Shown here piece after piece: positions 25,201-41,323 of a stretch of DNA of 64,000 nt. The DNA comes from Ziziphus jujuba (lineage: Eukaryota; Streptophyta; Magnoliopsida; Rosales; Rhamnaceae), in the NCBI RefSeq assembly GCF_031755915.1, contig NC_083389.1, positions 25,357,001 through 25,421,000 of the forward strand, written 5' to 3'. Numbering within the stretch: the stretch's first letter is position 1; every line of letters starts with the position of its first letter. The position numbers and the translations under genes were made by a program. The notes under the pieces are model-generated. The model saw nothing but the letters and a program-made list of their open reading frames with translations. It was not told the origin of the DNA and did no database searches.

Positions 25201-27319
25201 TAAGGTGAAGGCAATTCAAGAGTGGCTGGTTCCTACTTTTATCACCCAAGTGAGGAGCTTTCATGGCTTGGCAAGCTTTTATAGAAGATTTTCAAGGATT
25301 TTAGTACCATAGCAGCACCATTGAATGAAGTTGTCAAGAAGAATGTTGGCTTCAAATGGGGGGAAGTACAAGAAAAATCTTTTAATTTGTTGAAAGAAAA
25401 ATTGTGTAATGCACCTTTGTTAGTTTTGCCAAATTTTTCTAAGACTTTTGAAATTGAGTGTGATGCTTTGGGTGTAGGTATTGGAGCTGTCTTAATGTAA
25501 GAAGGAAGACTCATAGCCTACTTTAGTGAAAAATTAAATGGAGCTGCCCTAAACTACCCGACTTATGACAAGGAAATGTATGCTTTGGTGAGTGCTTTAT
25601 CTCATGCCAAAGGAGTTTGTGATTCATACGGATCATGAGTCTTTGAAGCATCTCAAGGGTCAAAGAAAGCTCAGCCAAAGGCATGCCAAGTGGATTGAAT
25701 TTATTGAAACCTTTCCCTATGTGATCTGCTACGAAAGAGGTAAAGAAAATGTGGTTGCTGATGCATTATCCCAAAGGTATGTACTCTTTTCTACCTTAGA
25801 TGCTAGATTGCTTGGATTTAAACAATTGAAATAACTTTATGAGCATGATAGTGAATTTGGAGAAATTTTTAGAACCTGTTTGAAACATGGATTTAATAAA
25901 TTTTACATATTTGAGGGATATTTATTTAAGGAAAACAAACTTTGTGTGCCTAATTGTAGTATTAGGGAATTATTGGTTCGGGAAGGACATGAGGGTGGTT
26001 TAATGGGTCATTTTGGTGTTTTAAAAACTTTATCCTTGCTGCAAGAACATTTTTATTGGCCTAATATGAGGAGAGATGTTGAGAGAATTTGTGAAAGATG
26101 TTTGAAGTGCCGAAAAATAAAATCAACATTGAAGCCGCATGGATTGTATAAGCCTTTGCCGATTCCTACCTATCCTTGGGTAGATTTGTCTATGGATTTT
26201 ATTCTTGGGTTGCCTAGGTCAAGGACAGGTAAGGATTCAATATTTGTTGTAGTGGATAGGTTTTCTAAGATGGCACATTTTATTGCATGTAACAAAACTG
26301 ATGATGCATCCAATATTGCTAATTTATTTTTCAAGGAAATTGTGAGATTGCATGGAATGCCAAGAACTATTATTTCGGATAGGGATGCTAAGTTCTTAAG
26401 CTATTTTTGAAAAACTTTGTGGGCTAAATTAGGTACTAAGCTTTTATTTTCAACTACTTGTCATCCACAAACTGATGGACAAACCGAAGTAATAAATAGA
26501 ACCTTGTCTGCATTGTTGAGAGCATTAATTAGTAGAAATTTAAGAACTTGGGAAGAATGTTTGCCACATGTTGAATTTGCATATAATAGGTCTTTACATT
26601 CAGCAACTAAATTTACTCCATTTGAAATTATTTATGGTTTTAATCCTTTGACTCCATTAGATTTAACACCTTTACCTTTAGGTGAGCGTGCTAATCTAGA
26701 TGGAAAACAAAAAGCTGAATTTGTAAAGCAGATTCATGAGAAGACACGAGCAAATATTGAGAGGAGGACCGAGCAATATGCAAAGATGGCTAATCAAGGC
26801 CGAAAATCAATGGTGTTTGAACCTAGAGATTGGGTGTCACTGCATTTAAGGAAAGAAAGGTTTCCTGAACAAAGGAAATCCAAACTCATGCTGAGGGGCA
26901 ATGGACCTTTTCAAGTTTTGGAGAGGATAAACGATAATGCCTACAAACTTGATTTACCGGGTGAGTATAGTGTTAGCGCCACCTTTAATGTTGCTGATTT
27001 ATCTCCTTTTGCTGCAGGTTATGACTTTGATTTGAGGGCAAATCCTTTTCAAGAGGAGGGGAATGATGCGAACCCGTCCGAGCTCACACCACCGACAACT
27101 CGCTGGGGTACTGATCCGATACAGATGAAGTCTGGACCGATCACTAGGGCTCAAGCTAAGAGGTTTAAGGACAACCTTGCTGCCTTTATCCAGAGAGTAA
27201 TTCATTCTCAAAAGGGCTTGTCCATACTTGAAGATAAAAGACCTGTTTTAAGTATCCAGGTGGTGGAGGCTGATACATCGGATACTTATACATCGGACAC
27301 CCTTGCCTCGGACATCTGA
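22287..27319 (+). pseudogene. gag-pol: Gag-Pol polyprotein of the rpoC1 Ty3 element
   Basis: ATG 22287 (MTESRIRRGDPPL). Gag runs to about 23400, with CCHC CFKCQGRGHIASQC at about 23412-23453. Protease DSG is near 23705. RT spans about 24400-25310 with YFDD at 25016-25027. RNase H is about 25320-25830 and contains HTDHESL. Integrase follows with an HHCC zinc domain (HEGG..H, CERCLKC, 25990-26115), catalytic D residues in DLSMDF and IISDRDAKF, and E in QTDGQTEVINRTL (26190-26500). The C-terminal tail (LDLPGEYSVSATFNVADLSPF) is followed by 84 codons inside the 3' LTR. I count about seven in-frame stops and several frameshifts (near 23935, 25305, 25590), so it is dead. Confidence 0.93.
27045..27063 (+). 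other. Polypurine tract of the rpoC1 Ty3 element
   Basis: TTTTCAAGAGGAGGGGAA directly before the right LTR (TGATGCG). It also encodes the NPFQEEGN residues of the polyprotein. Confidence 0.88.
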
Positions 27320-28060
27320 TCTCAGACTTCGGACATCAGAAGTAACTTAGCTCAGACAGATATAACTTAGCTCGGACAATCATTAGTTAGCTCGGCCAGA
27401 CACAAGTTAGCTCGGACAGACATCGGTTAGCTCGGATAGGCCATAAGTTAGCTCGGACATCAGGCAGGCATAAGTTAGCTCGGTTGAAGACATAATTCAA
27501 CCTAGATGTCAAAGTCAACTCGTTACCTAACTTGCGATTGACTTTATTTCTTTTTGGGTTTTCATTTATTTATTTTCTGGACAAATAACTTTAGGAAGGA
27601 TTTTATTTTATTGTAAATTAATTAATTCCTAATTTAATATAAAGGAATTAATTAATCAAACTTAGATTAGGAAAGGAAGTATAGTTGCGGCCAACTAGGT
27701 TTCTTTATGTGTGTGCCCGGATTTTCCTAGGGTTTTTAGGGTTTATTTTGTTTCTTTCAAAGCCTATTTAAAGGCTTATTTTTCAATAAGAATAATCCTT
27801 TGATTTGATTAAGAAAATATTTGTGAGATTAATTATCTCTTTGTTCTTTGAGAACACCTAAAACACCATTAGAGAATTGGTTGTTTTAGCTTGACTTATC
27901 AATAGGTTTTCCATCCCCTATTGTGGCGTCTACATTATACCAAGGTTTCAAACCACAAGTTGGTTAGGGGTTGAGGTTAATTCCATTAGAACTTGACCTT
28001 AATTAAGATCCGGGCTAATATAATACGGGCTTAGGAGCAAGTCGTCCTAGGTTCGTATCA
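27064..28060 (+). repeat. 3' LTR of the rpoC1 Ty3 element
   Basis: 997 bp, TGATGCGAACCC ... TTCGTATCA; partner of 20055-21084 with dozens of differences by eye. It encodes the polyprotein tail up to 27319 and then the U3 minisatellite. Confidence 0.93.
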
Positions 28061-30852
28061 GGATTTTTTTGTGAAAGAATTTTTGGGCTTATAAAAAGTG
28101 GGATTTGTGCTCGTGGAAATTATCGAGTAATCGGAGATGAAAAAGAAGAACCGAAAATTTATGAACAATGCGGAGTTGAATTTGTTGATTCTCATATATG
28201 AAGATATCAAATGGGCTACATTAAACTGGCATGCTCAGTAACCATGTGTGGTATTTGAAACGTCTTCCTAGTTATATTGTGAATCTTTTAGATAAGCCTC
28301 TTAAAGAATTAGAAGGCTTAGTATATTGCAATGTGTAATTTGATCAAAATTATGATTTTACAAATTCAGAATGAGAAACTGTCATCCCATTCAATCGAAT
28401 TAGGATGCCCTAGATCTGACATGTCTCTTGGTAGGAGTAACATGAAGCTTAGAATTATGGGTGTGTTCAATACCCCTAAGTAAAAAGGGAATTGGTCTAT
28501 GGTCGATTCAATAACAAATAAATAGAAATTTGTACCTCGTGAAAAAAAAAAAAGATTTCTTTTATGGAATTAACCATTTCCTTTCTTTCTAAACAAAAGA
28601 AATTTTGTCGAAATAAGAAAAATAAGCAAACATGTCATGGTTGCAGGAGTCTATCCATCGCATATAGGCTTTAAGGATATCATGAAATAACCATCGAGGC
28701 AAAGTGGGGACCTAAAAGATTGAACGGAATGATACATAGACAAGTAAATACCTTATGAATTCTAAGGCCCTCCTTTACTTTAATTACAATGTAGGGGATT
28801 CATCATTCGAAGGGCAGTAGACTACTGAAGAATTTCACATTTCATTTATTTTATTATGCCATAATTAAATAAAGAATTCAATTAAGAAAATATACTAAAA
28901 CAAATAAATAAAATGAATCAATAAAATGTTGCTTGACCTTCCTTTGGAACTTGAGTAAGGAGTAGATTTTTTGGGGTTTTTATAGAATTTGAAAGTGGAA
29001 ACGAAGCCAGATGAGAGGAAACTTTCACATAGGATTTTAAGGGGGGGAAGATCCGATAAGATCCTTTCTAAATTTTTCTTTTGCTAGGCCCATAACTAAA
29101 AAACCCACTTTCTTACGATTACGAGGTTCATTCAAATATGAGATCCAACCTTGGAAATATAGCATCCCATTTTTTTTTTTTTACTACCCAAGGCTTCGAA
29201 ACCTTTCAAAATCGAGAAATTTCTACTGGAGCAAGTGATATCCGAGAACAATTAGTTGATCTGGATTTGTGAATTATTATAGATTATTCGTTGGTAGAAT
29301 GGAAAGAATTAGGCGAAGAAGGCCCCACAGGTAATGAATGGGAAGATCAAAAAGTTGGAAGAAGAAGGGATTTTTTGGTTAGACGCATGGAATTAGCGAA
29401 GAATTTTATTCGAACAAATATAGAACCCGAGTGGATGGTTTTATGGCTATTACCAGTTCTTCCTCCCGAGTTGAGACCTATTATTTAGATAGATGGGGGT
29501 AAACTAATCAGCTCGAATATTAATGAATTCTATAGAAGAGTTATCTATTAGAACAATACTTTTATCGATCCATTAACAACAAGTAGATTTACACCAGGGG
29601 AGTTAGTAATGTGTCAGGAGAAATTGGTACAAGAAGCCGTGGATACACTTCTTGATAATGGAATCCACGAAAAACCAATGAGGGACCGTCATAATAAGGC
29701 TTACAAGTCTTTTTCAGATGTAAATAGGTAAAAAAAGGAAGATTTCGTGAGACTCTGCTTAGCACACGTGTTGATTATTCGGGGTGTTTTGTCCTTGTTG
29801 TAGGTCCTTCATTTTCATTACATCGATGTGGATTGCCTCAGGAAATAGCAATAGAACTTTTCCAGACATTTGTAATTTGTGGTTTAATTAGACAACTGTT
29901 GGCTTCGAACATCGGAGTTGCTAAGAGTAAAATTCAGAAAAAAGAGCCGGTTGTATGGGAAATACTTCAGGAAGTTATGCAAGGGCACCTCGTATTGCTG
30001 AATAGGGCACCCACTCTGCATATATTAGGCATACAGGCCTTCCAACCCATTTTAGTCGAAGGACATGCTATTTGTTTACATCCATTAGTTTGTAGGGGAT
30101 TCAATGCAAACTTTAATGGGGATAAAATGGCTATTCATGTACCCTTATCTTTGGAGGTTCAAGCGGAGGCTTGTTTACTTATGTTTTCTCATACAAATCA
30201 CTTGTCGCTAGCTATTGGATATCCCATTTCCGTACCAACTGAAGATATGCTTATTGGGCTTTATGTATTAACGAGCGGGAATCACTGAGGTATTTGTGCA
30301 AATAGGTATAATCCATGGAATCACATAAATTACCAAAATGGAAGAACTGACGATAATAAGTATATGAAAGAAAAAGAACCCCGTTTTTGTAATTCCCATG
30401 ATGCAATTGGAGCTTATCAGCAGAAAAGAATCCATTTAGATAGTCCTTTGTGGCTCTAGCGGTAACTAGATCAATGCGTTATTACTTCAAGAGAAGCTCC
30501 CTTCGAAGTTCACTATGAACCTTTGGGTACCCATTATGAGATTTATGGGCCCTATCTAATAGTAAGAAGCATAAAAAAAGAAATTCTTTGTATATATGTT
30601 CGAACCACTGTTGGTCATATTTATCTTTATTGAGAAATCGAAGAAGCTATACTAGGATTTTGCCTGGCCTACTCATATGATACCCAATAATATGGTATCT
30701 AAGCTAAGTAATTGTATGACACTAGTGTGAATTCAAGTCTCTCGGGTTCAAGTAGGACCATAGTTCCTGAATTTCTATGCAAATCAAGATCGAGAAAAGG
30801 AAGTTTTCCAGTCATTGAATCAAACCCATTGGCAAACCCCCCTCAGTGGAAT

Positions 30853-30987
30853 ATGGAGGTACCTATGGCAAAACGGGCTAATCTGGCCTTTCACAATAAA
30901 ATGATAGATGGAACTGCCATTAAACGGCTTATTAGTAGATTAATAGACCACTTCGAAATGGCATATACATCACACATCCTGGATTAA
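30853..30987 (+). pseudogene. rpoC2: rpoC2 N-terminal fragment, plastid RNA polymerase beta'' (NUPT)
   Basis: [17 protein letters not shown]..., ending [12 protein letters not shown] and TAA where CAA (Gln) is expected. About 45 codons of a protein of about 1,400 residues; the sequence leaves rpoC2 within a few bases and meets trnP at 31046, so this is a rearrangement breakpoint. Confidence 0.92.
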
Positions 30988-31045
30988 GTAAATCCAATTT
31001 TAATCAATTTCAATTGATCCCTTGTTACTGCCCATAAGTAATAGG

Positions 31046-31119
31046 TAGGGATGACAGGATTTGAACCCGTGAAATTTTGTACCCAAAACAAACATGCTAC
31101 CTATCTACGCTACATCCCT
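31046..31119 (-). tRNA. trnP-UGG: trnP-UGG-like tRNA (NUPT)
   Basis: 74-nt minus-strand match to plastid trnP-UGG. Anticodon TGG in the loop TTTTGGGT, acceptor stem AGGGATG/CATCCCT and the T-arm are intact. A few D-arm changes are visible (TAGATAGGTAGC). Confidence 0.9.
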
Positions 31120-31589
31120 TTCAATTGGCCTACAGTGTCATTGTAAAGAATCTCTGTCTTGTTTTCCACTTCTTTATTTCTTCCATTAATATACATAAAC
31201 TATCTTGCTATTTCTTCTTTTTTGTCTCATATATCATATAACCTATAATAATAAAAGACTTATATTAAATATGTATTAAATAAAGATAAAACATGCCGTA
31301 AAGTCAAAAAAAAAAAAAAAGACATGAATATTTTTTTGGGAATTCTTAGGTAGAAGTAAAAAGGGACTTATTTTTTTGTTTTAGGAAAAGGAATATCGAC
31401 TATCTATTGTACTGAATCGTTGTACATTTCAAGTCAAGTTATACATTTCAATTTGAATTAGGGATTCTACTTACAAATACAAGTGGTCAATCGTTAACTA
31501 CATGTACACATCGGGTCATGTATGTATTACCATTATGTAATACATTTTAGAATAAAATTACAATAACGAATAAAGGAGGAGGATCTGCA
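31120..31589. other. trnP-psaJ spacer
   Basis: AT-rich plastid-like spacer with A15-type and T runs; no gene. GAGGAGGATCTG just before the psaJ ATG looks like its original ribosome-binding region. Confidence 0.55.
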
Positions 31590-31713
31590 ATGCGAGATCT
31601 AAAAACATACCTCTCCGTGGCACTAGTAGTAAGCACCTTTGTTTTAAAACATACCGCTCCGTGGCACAGATTTCCGGATGCATTGATATTTCCTTTTTTT
31701 TTTTTCCATTCTA
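31590..31713 (+). pseudogene. psaJ: psaJ, photosystem I subunit IX, with rewritten centre (NUPT)
   Basis: The N-terminus MRDLKTYLSVAL and the C-terminus FPDALIFPFF match PsaJ. The middle, normally a hydrophobic LWFGSLAGL-type segment, is replaced by a second copy of an AAAACATAC-CTCCGTGGCAC motif (31642-31663, original at 31602-31623). A T-run insertion then shifts the frame just before TAG at 31711-31713. So the transmembrane helix is lost. Confidence 0.88.
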
Positions 31714-33676
<1,963 letters not shown>

Positions 33677-33750
33677 TGGGACTGATGGGACTCGAACCCA
33701 CAGCTCCAGTCTTTATAGGGTGGTGCTCTGACCAACTGAACTACAATCCC
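33677..33750 (-). pseudogene. trnD-GUC: trnD-GUC pseudogene (NUPT)
   Basis: A 74-nt match to plastid trnD with acceptor and T-arm kept. The anticodon loop reads CTATAAA where CTGTCAA is expected, so the GTC anticodon is destroyed, and the anticodon stem is mispaired. Confidence 0.87.
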
Positions 33751-34186
33751 AAGGACATAACATAATAAAATAAACTGTACAGTATACCTATCCTTAATGA
33801 TTTCATTCAAACCCTTTCAATTTAGATTTTCAATTAGAATTGTCATGTTGGAACAAAGAAGTAAGTGATATATTTCTATCCATATGGATATGAGCTTTAG
33901 CGAAAGCGGCGTGGATTACTAATAATCTTTTCGTAATTGCTGGATAATCAATCTTTCAATGAAAAAGTTCATTTTTCTTTATTTTACTCTTGTCCTTAGC
34001 CTTTACACTTACCAATCTTGATATGAATCTAGATCATTAGAAAAATTAGAATTTATTGAAAAAAAATTAAAAAGAGTAACTAAATAGTGGTAGAGATATA
34101 TCAAATTTTTTTACTTTTTTCCTATTGGGATCGAGCATTTCGGGAAAACAACAAATGGGTTATATCATGGCGGATCAATGAATTAT
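33751..34186. other. trnD-trnY spacer
   Basis: No gene seen; AT-rich plastid spacer. Confidence 0.5.
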
Positions 34187-34270
34187 TGGGCCGAGTTGGA
34201 TTTAAACCAACATAGACATATTGCCAATGAATTTACAGTCCATCTCGATTAACCGCTCGGGCATTGACCT
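34187..34270 (-). tRNA. trnY-GUA: trnY-GUA-like tRNA (NUPT)
   Basis: 84-nt class II tRNA match with GTA anticodon (ACTGTAAAT). Some stem pairs are weakened by C-to-T type changes. Confidence 0.88.
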
Positions 34271-34329
34271 AGGACAGGAAGAAGCAATTTCATGCTTATT
34301 GATAGTCCATGATTAACTTCCTTTCATAG

Positions 34330-34406
34330 TACCCTACCTTAAAGGAAGTCGAATCCTTGCTGCCTCCTTGAAAGAGAGATGTCCTGAACCACTAAATGAT
34401 GGGGGC
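34330..34406 (-). tRNA. trnE-UUC: trnE-UUC-like tRNA (NUPT)
   Basis: Anticodon region CTTTCAAGG intact. The acceptor/T side carries an insertion (77 nt against 73) and mismatches, so folding is probably impaired. trnD, trnY and trnE keep their plastid order. Confidence 0.87.
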
Positions 34407-35106
34407 ATAGTTGCCCGACCGCCATCATATTATGCTCATAGTATGAATAGTTTTTCGAAATTGTCAACATACAATATAATAGAATGGGAATGGTATGACT
34501 CAATACAAAGGATAGCACTTTTCGATGAGTAATTGGTCTACCAGAATGGGGGATTAAACCCCATTCTTACCCTTTCATTCATCGATTCACTCATTGTTAA
34601 GTTTAGGCGGGCATATTTCTACCTCACACTAAGATAGGAAATTCAAATAAAAAAATGATAAGTTATTGAATTTTTTTCTCTAAATTTTTTTTGGTTCAAA
34701 GGACAGGCCGAATCTCTTTATCAATGATTGCTTTGAAAAAATATTTCGGAGCTATGTTGAATGGTAGGTACATGTATCAATCATATGAATTTCGTTATAA
34801 TGGAAAATAATGGAAAGAAATCAGGGTCATCCGGTCTAAAAACAATTCATTGCATTGATATTTATCAAATCCAATATCAATAAACCTTTTTTTACCTACA
34901 CTTACTAGTATATTCTATACTCACTACGTAAATCAAATTGAGCATTCCTGAATGACCCACTATGCATCTAAGATATATCTATTACATAGATTATAATGTA
35001 TAAACGTATAAACGTATAAGATATGTCTATAGACATATAACATTTAATATGTATATACACTAAACTCATAGAAACTAGTGGCTTGTTTAGGAGTTGAAAT
35101 AAATGA
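34407..35106. other. trnE-trnT spacer
   Basis: About 700 bp of AT-rich plastid spacer; no gene. A short ATAAACGTATAA tandem pair sits near 34999-35021. Confidence 0.5.
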
Positions 35107-35178
35107 GCCCTTTTAGCTCAGTGGTAGAGTAAATCCATGGTAAGGCATAAGTCATCGGTTTAAATTCGATAAGGGGCC
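35107..35178 (+). tRNA. trnT-GGU: trnT-GGU-like tRNA (NUPT)
   Basis: 72-nt match with GGT anticodon (CATGGTAAG). Changes in the D/anticodon stem (GTAAATCC) and the T-loop (TTTAAATTC) suggest loss of function. Confidence 0.88.
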
Positions 35179-36536
35179 TTGTTTTTTTTTATAAAACTCC
35201 AACCGCAATATTCATATTTATAAAGATCTTGTTGCCATTTGTAATAAAAAAGTAACAAACCATAAAATGTAATTGTAATATAATTAATTTTTATATTGGA
35301 ATTCTATTAAATACTAATGAAGTGTAGTAATTTCTAGTAATTATAGTTATAAAGTTGAACATTTGTTATTATGTTTATTATATTGTTATAAATATTATAA
35401 TGATAAGTTTATAATGAACAATGCTAAGTTGTTTACTTGAATCTCCAAATATTCCTATTACTTTATTCTATTATTCCAATCAAATCAATTAGAAATCAAT
35501 AAAAGAAAAATTATCTGGACCTAACCCATTTAATCATAACTATATCCACTATTCTGATATTAAAATTCGATTAGAGATAAAATTGGAATAGTGGATCTTT
35601 TTTTTTTTTTTCATTTTCGTATTTCTTTGGACTGCGTGGGAATCTGTCAATATTTCCAATTAAATCTTCTTGCTTCTAGATGTGGTATAGGAATGCCATT
35701 CCATTCCCTTACTTTACAGTGAAAGATTTATTCCAAGCACAACATACATAAGAGGTGTTTAAAATACCTTTCTTTGATTCCAACACACAAGACAAGATCA
35801 CTTTCTATTTTATTATATATATTTCATAATTTATAAGTATCTATTTTAGATACTTAGATATCCATCAGATCGTGGTTTCATGTAACAAATATTTCCATCC
35901 ATATGGATACATACAATATTTTTGTTCTGATAATCGGATGGAAAATGGATGCAAGAAAGAGACTTTTATTTATAGTCTCCTACTATTAAATTCAATACCC
36001 TATTAATTTAATTAAATATAAATAATAGAATAAAATAAATAGAATAGGAAGTTTATTTAAAGAAAATTAAAGAGTAAAATAGAAAGTAATAAAATATATG
36101 ATACTGTAGTAGTTTAAGACACATACAAATTCTTATTTTTATTAATTTTTCCAACAGGATTCAAGAATAAGATTAGTTGATGGAATGGGAGGACTATATC
36201 TGGGGATCTATTGGTAGCGAGAAAAGGGATCGCTTGTTTCTTGAACAATTCTTTTCAAATCAAATCAAAAATGCATCTATCTGATTGATGAGTCATAAGA
36301 CAATTAATGGTTCAGGTGGTTATTAAGAATAGGAAAGGATAACCAAATTGAGTTCAGGGATTTTACTTTACTAGGTTGAGTTAGAGACCAATAAATTTTT
36401 TTATATTCGAAACCTATTGGAAAGAAGGGGCAGTGGATGAGAAATAAAATCATACATAAATGATAGAAGCCCCAACATTCTGAAAATGCTACGAGGTGCT
36501 TGAAAATGGTTGAAGTAGTTGAATAGGAGGATCACT
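35179..36536. other. trnT-psbD spacer
   Basis: 1.36 kb of plastid spacer, the place where the light-responsive psbD promoter normally lies; I cannot identify that promoter with confidence. GAATAGGAGGATCACT before ATG 36537 retains a Shine-Dalgarno-like GGAGG. Confidence 0.5.
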
Positions 36537-38935
<2,399 letters not shown>

Positions 38936-39177
38936 GATGGGAAGCTTGATGCTTGAAGTAAGAATCAATTTGATTCCACCATACATATTAGCTTAGGTAG
39001 ATCAAGTCAAATTTAAAAAGTATTCCCTTTTCCCTTATTTTCATCCCATGTATATCTAATATTTTTTTTGTCTGGCTCGGCTATCCCACTTAGCCGAGCC
39101 ATTGCCCTTTATGATACTGAAAGGGCAAAACCAATAAAATAAAGAAAAGCAACAAATCTATTCACCAAACCAAGAAA

Positions 39178-39269
39178 GGAGAGAGAGGGATTCGAACCCT
39201 CGATAGTTTTTTGTTTCAAGCTATACAAGTTTTCAAGACTGGAGCTATCAACCACTCGGCCATCTCTTT
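39178..39269 (-). tRNA. trnS-UGA: trnS-UGA-like tRNA (NUPT)
   Basis: 92-nt class II tRNA match with TGA anticodon (CTTGAAAAC). The variable arm is altered (CTTGAAACAAAAAA). Located between psbC and psbZ on the opposite strand, as in plastids. Confidence 0.88.
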
Positions 39270-39618
39270 GAAAGCTAATTTCTATTTTATTTTTTTCCAC
39301 TGAATAGAACACAGACATATGAGTTGATACCATTACTATCTATATAAAGGTATCGGGTATGAATCTATAGGCCTATATATCTATATATATATATAGATGC
39401 ATGATCCAGCATGCCTTTTTTTAAAGTAAAAAAACCACCCTCGATTCTATGCCTAATAAAAAAAGTGGCAAAAGGAGGTAATAAGTCATATAGAATCAAT
39501 GATGGAGTCATGGTAAAATAATTCTATGATGCATTTTTTTATTTTTTTTACAATTTTTTGGTTGATAAAGAGATCAAATGGTATAATTCTTTGGTTGGTA
39601 GATTGGAGGATTAGAAAC
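39270..39618. other. trnS-psbZ spacer
   Basis: Plastid spacer with a short TA-rich microsatellite near 39378-39396; no gene. Confidence 0.5.
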
Positions 39619-39807
39619 ATGACTATTGCTTTTCAATTGGCTGTTTTTGCATTAAGTGCTACTTCATCAATCTTAATGATTAGTGTACCCGTTGTATTTG
39701 CTTCTCCTGATGGTTGGGTGGATAACAAAAATGTTGTATTTTCCAATACATCATTATGGATTGGATTAGTCTTTCTGGTGGGTATCCTTAATTATCTCAT
39801 CTCTTGA
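39619..39807 (+). CDS. psbZ: psbZ, photosystem II protein Z, intact frame in NUPT
   Basis: A complete 62-codon frame ([20 protein letters not shown] ... GILNYLIS), the full family length with two predicted membrane helices. A 31-codon in-frame upstream extension to 39526 is not part of the plastid gene; ATG 39619 is the family start. A few residues differ (SSN-region VDN, helix changes). Confidence 0.9.
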   Translation: MTIAFQLAVFALSATSSILMISVPVVFASPDGWVDNKNVVFSNTSLWIGLVFLVGILNYLIS

Positions 39808-40266
39808 ACCTATTCGCTTGAGATCTACAACTGACCCCTCTCCTAATTCTTCCAGGTTGTGAGACACATTAAGCCCCAAAAATAAAATACAAATAAAGGA
39901 AAAAATTCTAAAAATTAGAGGGAGGGGTCAAACTTATTGTATTTGTGTATTTGTTTTGTAAATTTTCTTTATATAAATATGAAATAAAGATGTATTATAA
40001 ATTATATATAAACTATATAAACAAATATTATATCGAAATAAAATATAATATATAAATATATAATAAGATATATAAACGAAAAAATGGTTATATATTTTTT
40101 TATTCACAATATATCATAATATAATAATTTTTAAAATTATATAAAATTATATTATATATACAATCATATATACTACAAATAATATAAAATATAAAAATGA
40201 AAGAGAGCATTTGGCCTATCTCTGCTATAATATAATCTATACATTTCGTATCAGGAACAAAAGATG
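39808..40266. other. psbZ-trnG spacer
   Basis: Very AT-rich, with imperfect TATA/ATAT tracts at about 39965-40190; no gene. Confidence 0.55.
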
Positions 40267-40290
40267 CGGATATAGTCGAATGGTAAAATT

Positions 40291-41323
40291 GTTGGGTGAG
40301 AAGGTTATGACCAAGAGCAAGCTAGCTTGAAGTGTTAGCAACAAGCAAGCTTTTGGTGATGCTCTTGGGAATGGTTGTGTGTGAGTTGTGTTTTTAGGTT
40401 TTGGTTATGGTGTTTTCTGGTTTTTAGGGTTCCTAAAGTGTTCTAAGGTGTTGAAGAAGAGATAAGAAGAAGAGGAACACGTTGGCTTTTGAAAATAAGG
40501 CTTAGATGTGTAGCCATTTCATTCATTTTACAATATAAGCTTGAAATTACAACTAGTTCACACATGCCAAGCATGTGAGCTTACAAAATGAGTAAAGTAT
40601 TTGAAATTTAAAAAGTAAAATGGTCAACACCTAACTTTTCATACACAAAAGAGTCAAAAACCAGCTGCAACATGTCTATTCCAAATATAGTAAAAAGTGG
40701 CACATGGTTTGAACTAAGTTCCTATTGTTTAACTAGTTTGGGTAAACAACAAAACTAGCTTCACCTACTTAGTTCCCCTTTGTATCTGCTTATGAAACTT
40801 GGTTTGAAGCATCCTTGGTCATTAATAAATATTGTTCCAAGAGCTAGGAAAGTTCTGGAACCGGATCATGGGCCAAACAGCTCCAAAACTGGCCCATACT
40901 CTGCATACTGGGCCCATCAGATACAGCAATCTGTTTGGAATAGAAAATGGACTTTCCCATGTCATTTTGACCTGACATTTAAACCATAGTCTTCTATATA
41001 TGTCTGTAGACATCCCTCAAAATTTCAGCGCAAAATTCCATTTGCAACCTGAGATATAAGATAAATAGTGGAACTATGTTGCTGGAAAATATGAATCCAG
41101 CACCATAGGCATTTCAAGCATAACATTCCTACTCTTTTGTGCATAATCTTGCCTATAATTTTGCATACATAACTTAGGCACAAAACATTATCAAAATATA
41201 CCTTGCATCAATTAAAAACATACAAAGAAATATAAACTCATAAAAGGAAAGGATTTGATACCAAGGTGTGCATGCTAGCCGGTGACATGCACCATCAAGT
41301 GGCAAAATTGCCACACTTCAACA
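40291..41323 (-). repeat. 3' LTR (sense) of the copia element
   Basis: 1033 bp; direct repeat of 45438-46472. Ends CACACTTCAACA at 41323. Most LTR differences cluster at about 40970-41090. Confidence 0.95.

Larger units (their letters stand above)
20055..28060 (+). mobile_element. Autonomous-type Ty3/gypsy LTR retrotransposon in rpoC1 (decayed)
   Basis: An 8006-bp element. Left LTR 20055-21084, right LTR 27064-28060, TG...CA ends, and a 5-bp duplication AGATT/GGATT (one mismatch) at 20050-20054 and 28061-28065. It has PBS, a leader of about 1.2 kb, Gag, protease, RT, RNase H and integrase in Ty3 order, then a PPT. The LTRs differ by many substitutions and a 33-bp-scale indel, so it is clearly older than the rpl16 element. 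The pol frame continues 84 codons into the 3' LTR and I see no classical chromodomain. This overlap resembles the CRM-type chromovirus design, but that lineage call is inference. Confidence 0.95.
19892..30690 (+). pseudogene. rpoC1: rpoC1, plastid RNA polymerase beta' subunit, split by a Ty3 element (NUPT)
   Basis: The start codon position reads ATA (19892-19894) followed by IDRYK. Exon 1 breaks at 20054 where an 8.0-kb Ty3 element lies, resumes at 28061 ([21 protein letters not shown]) and ends near 28332. The group II intron begins GTGTAATTTGATC and extends to about 29065, with a domain-V-like hairpin near 29000-29030. Exon 2 runs to TAA 30688-30690 with stops and frameshifts. The conserved NADFDGDQM metal-binding motif of the beta' subunit reads NANFNGDKM (30102-30128): two of its three catalytic Asp codons are changed to Asn, as G-to-A changes would give. 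Confidence 0.94.

Noticed and set aside
40780..40989. 69-codon frame repeated at 45929-46201
   Set aside because: Lies antisense within both copia LTRs; the duplicate reflects the LTR pair, not a gene family.
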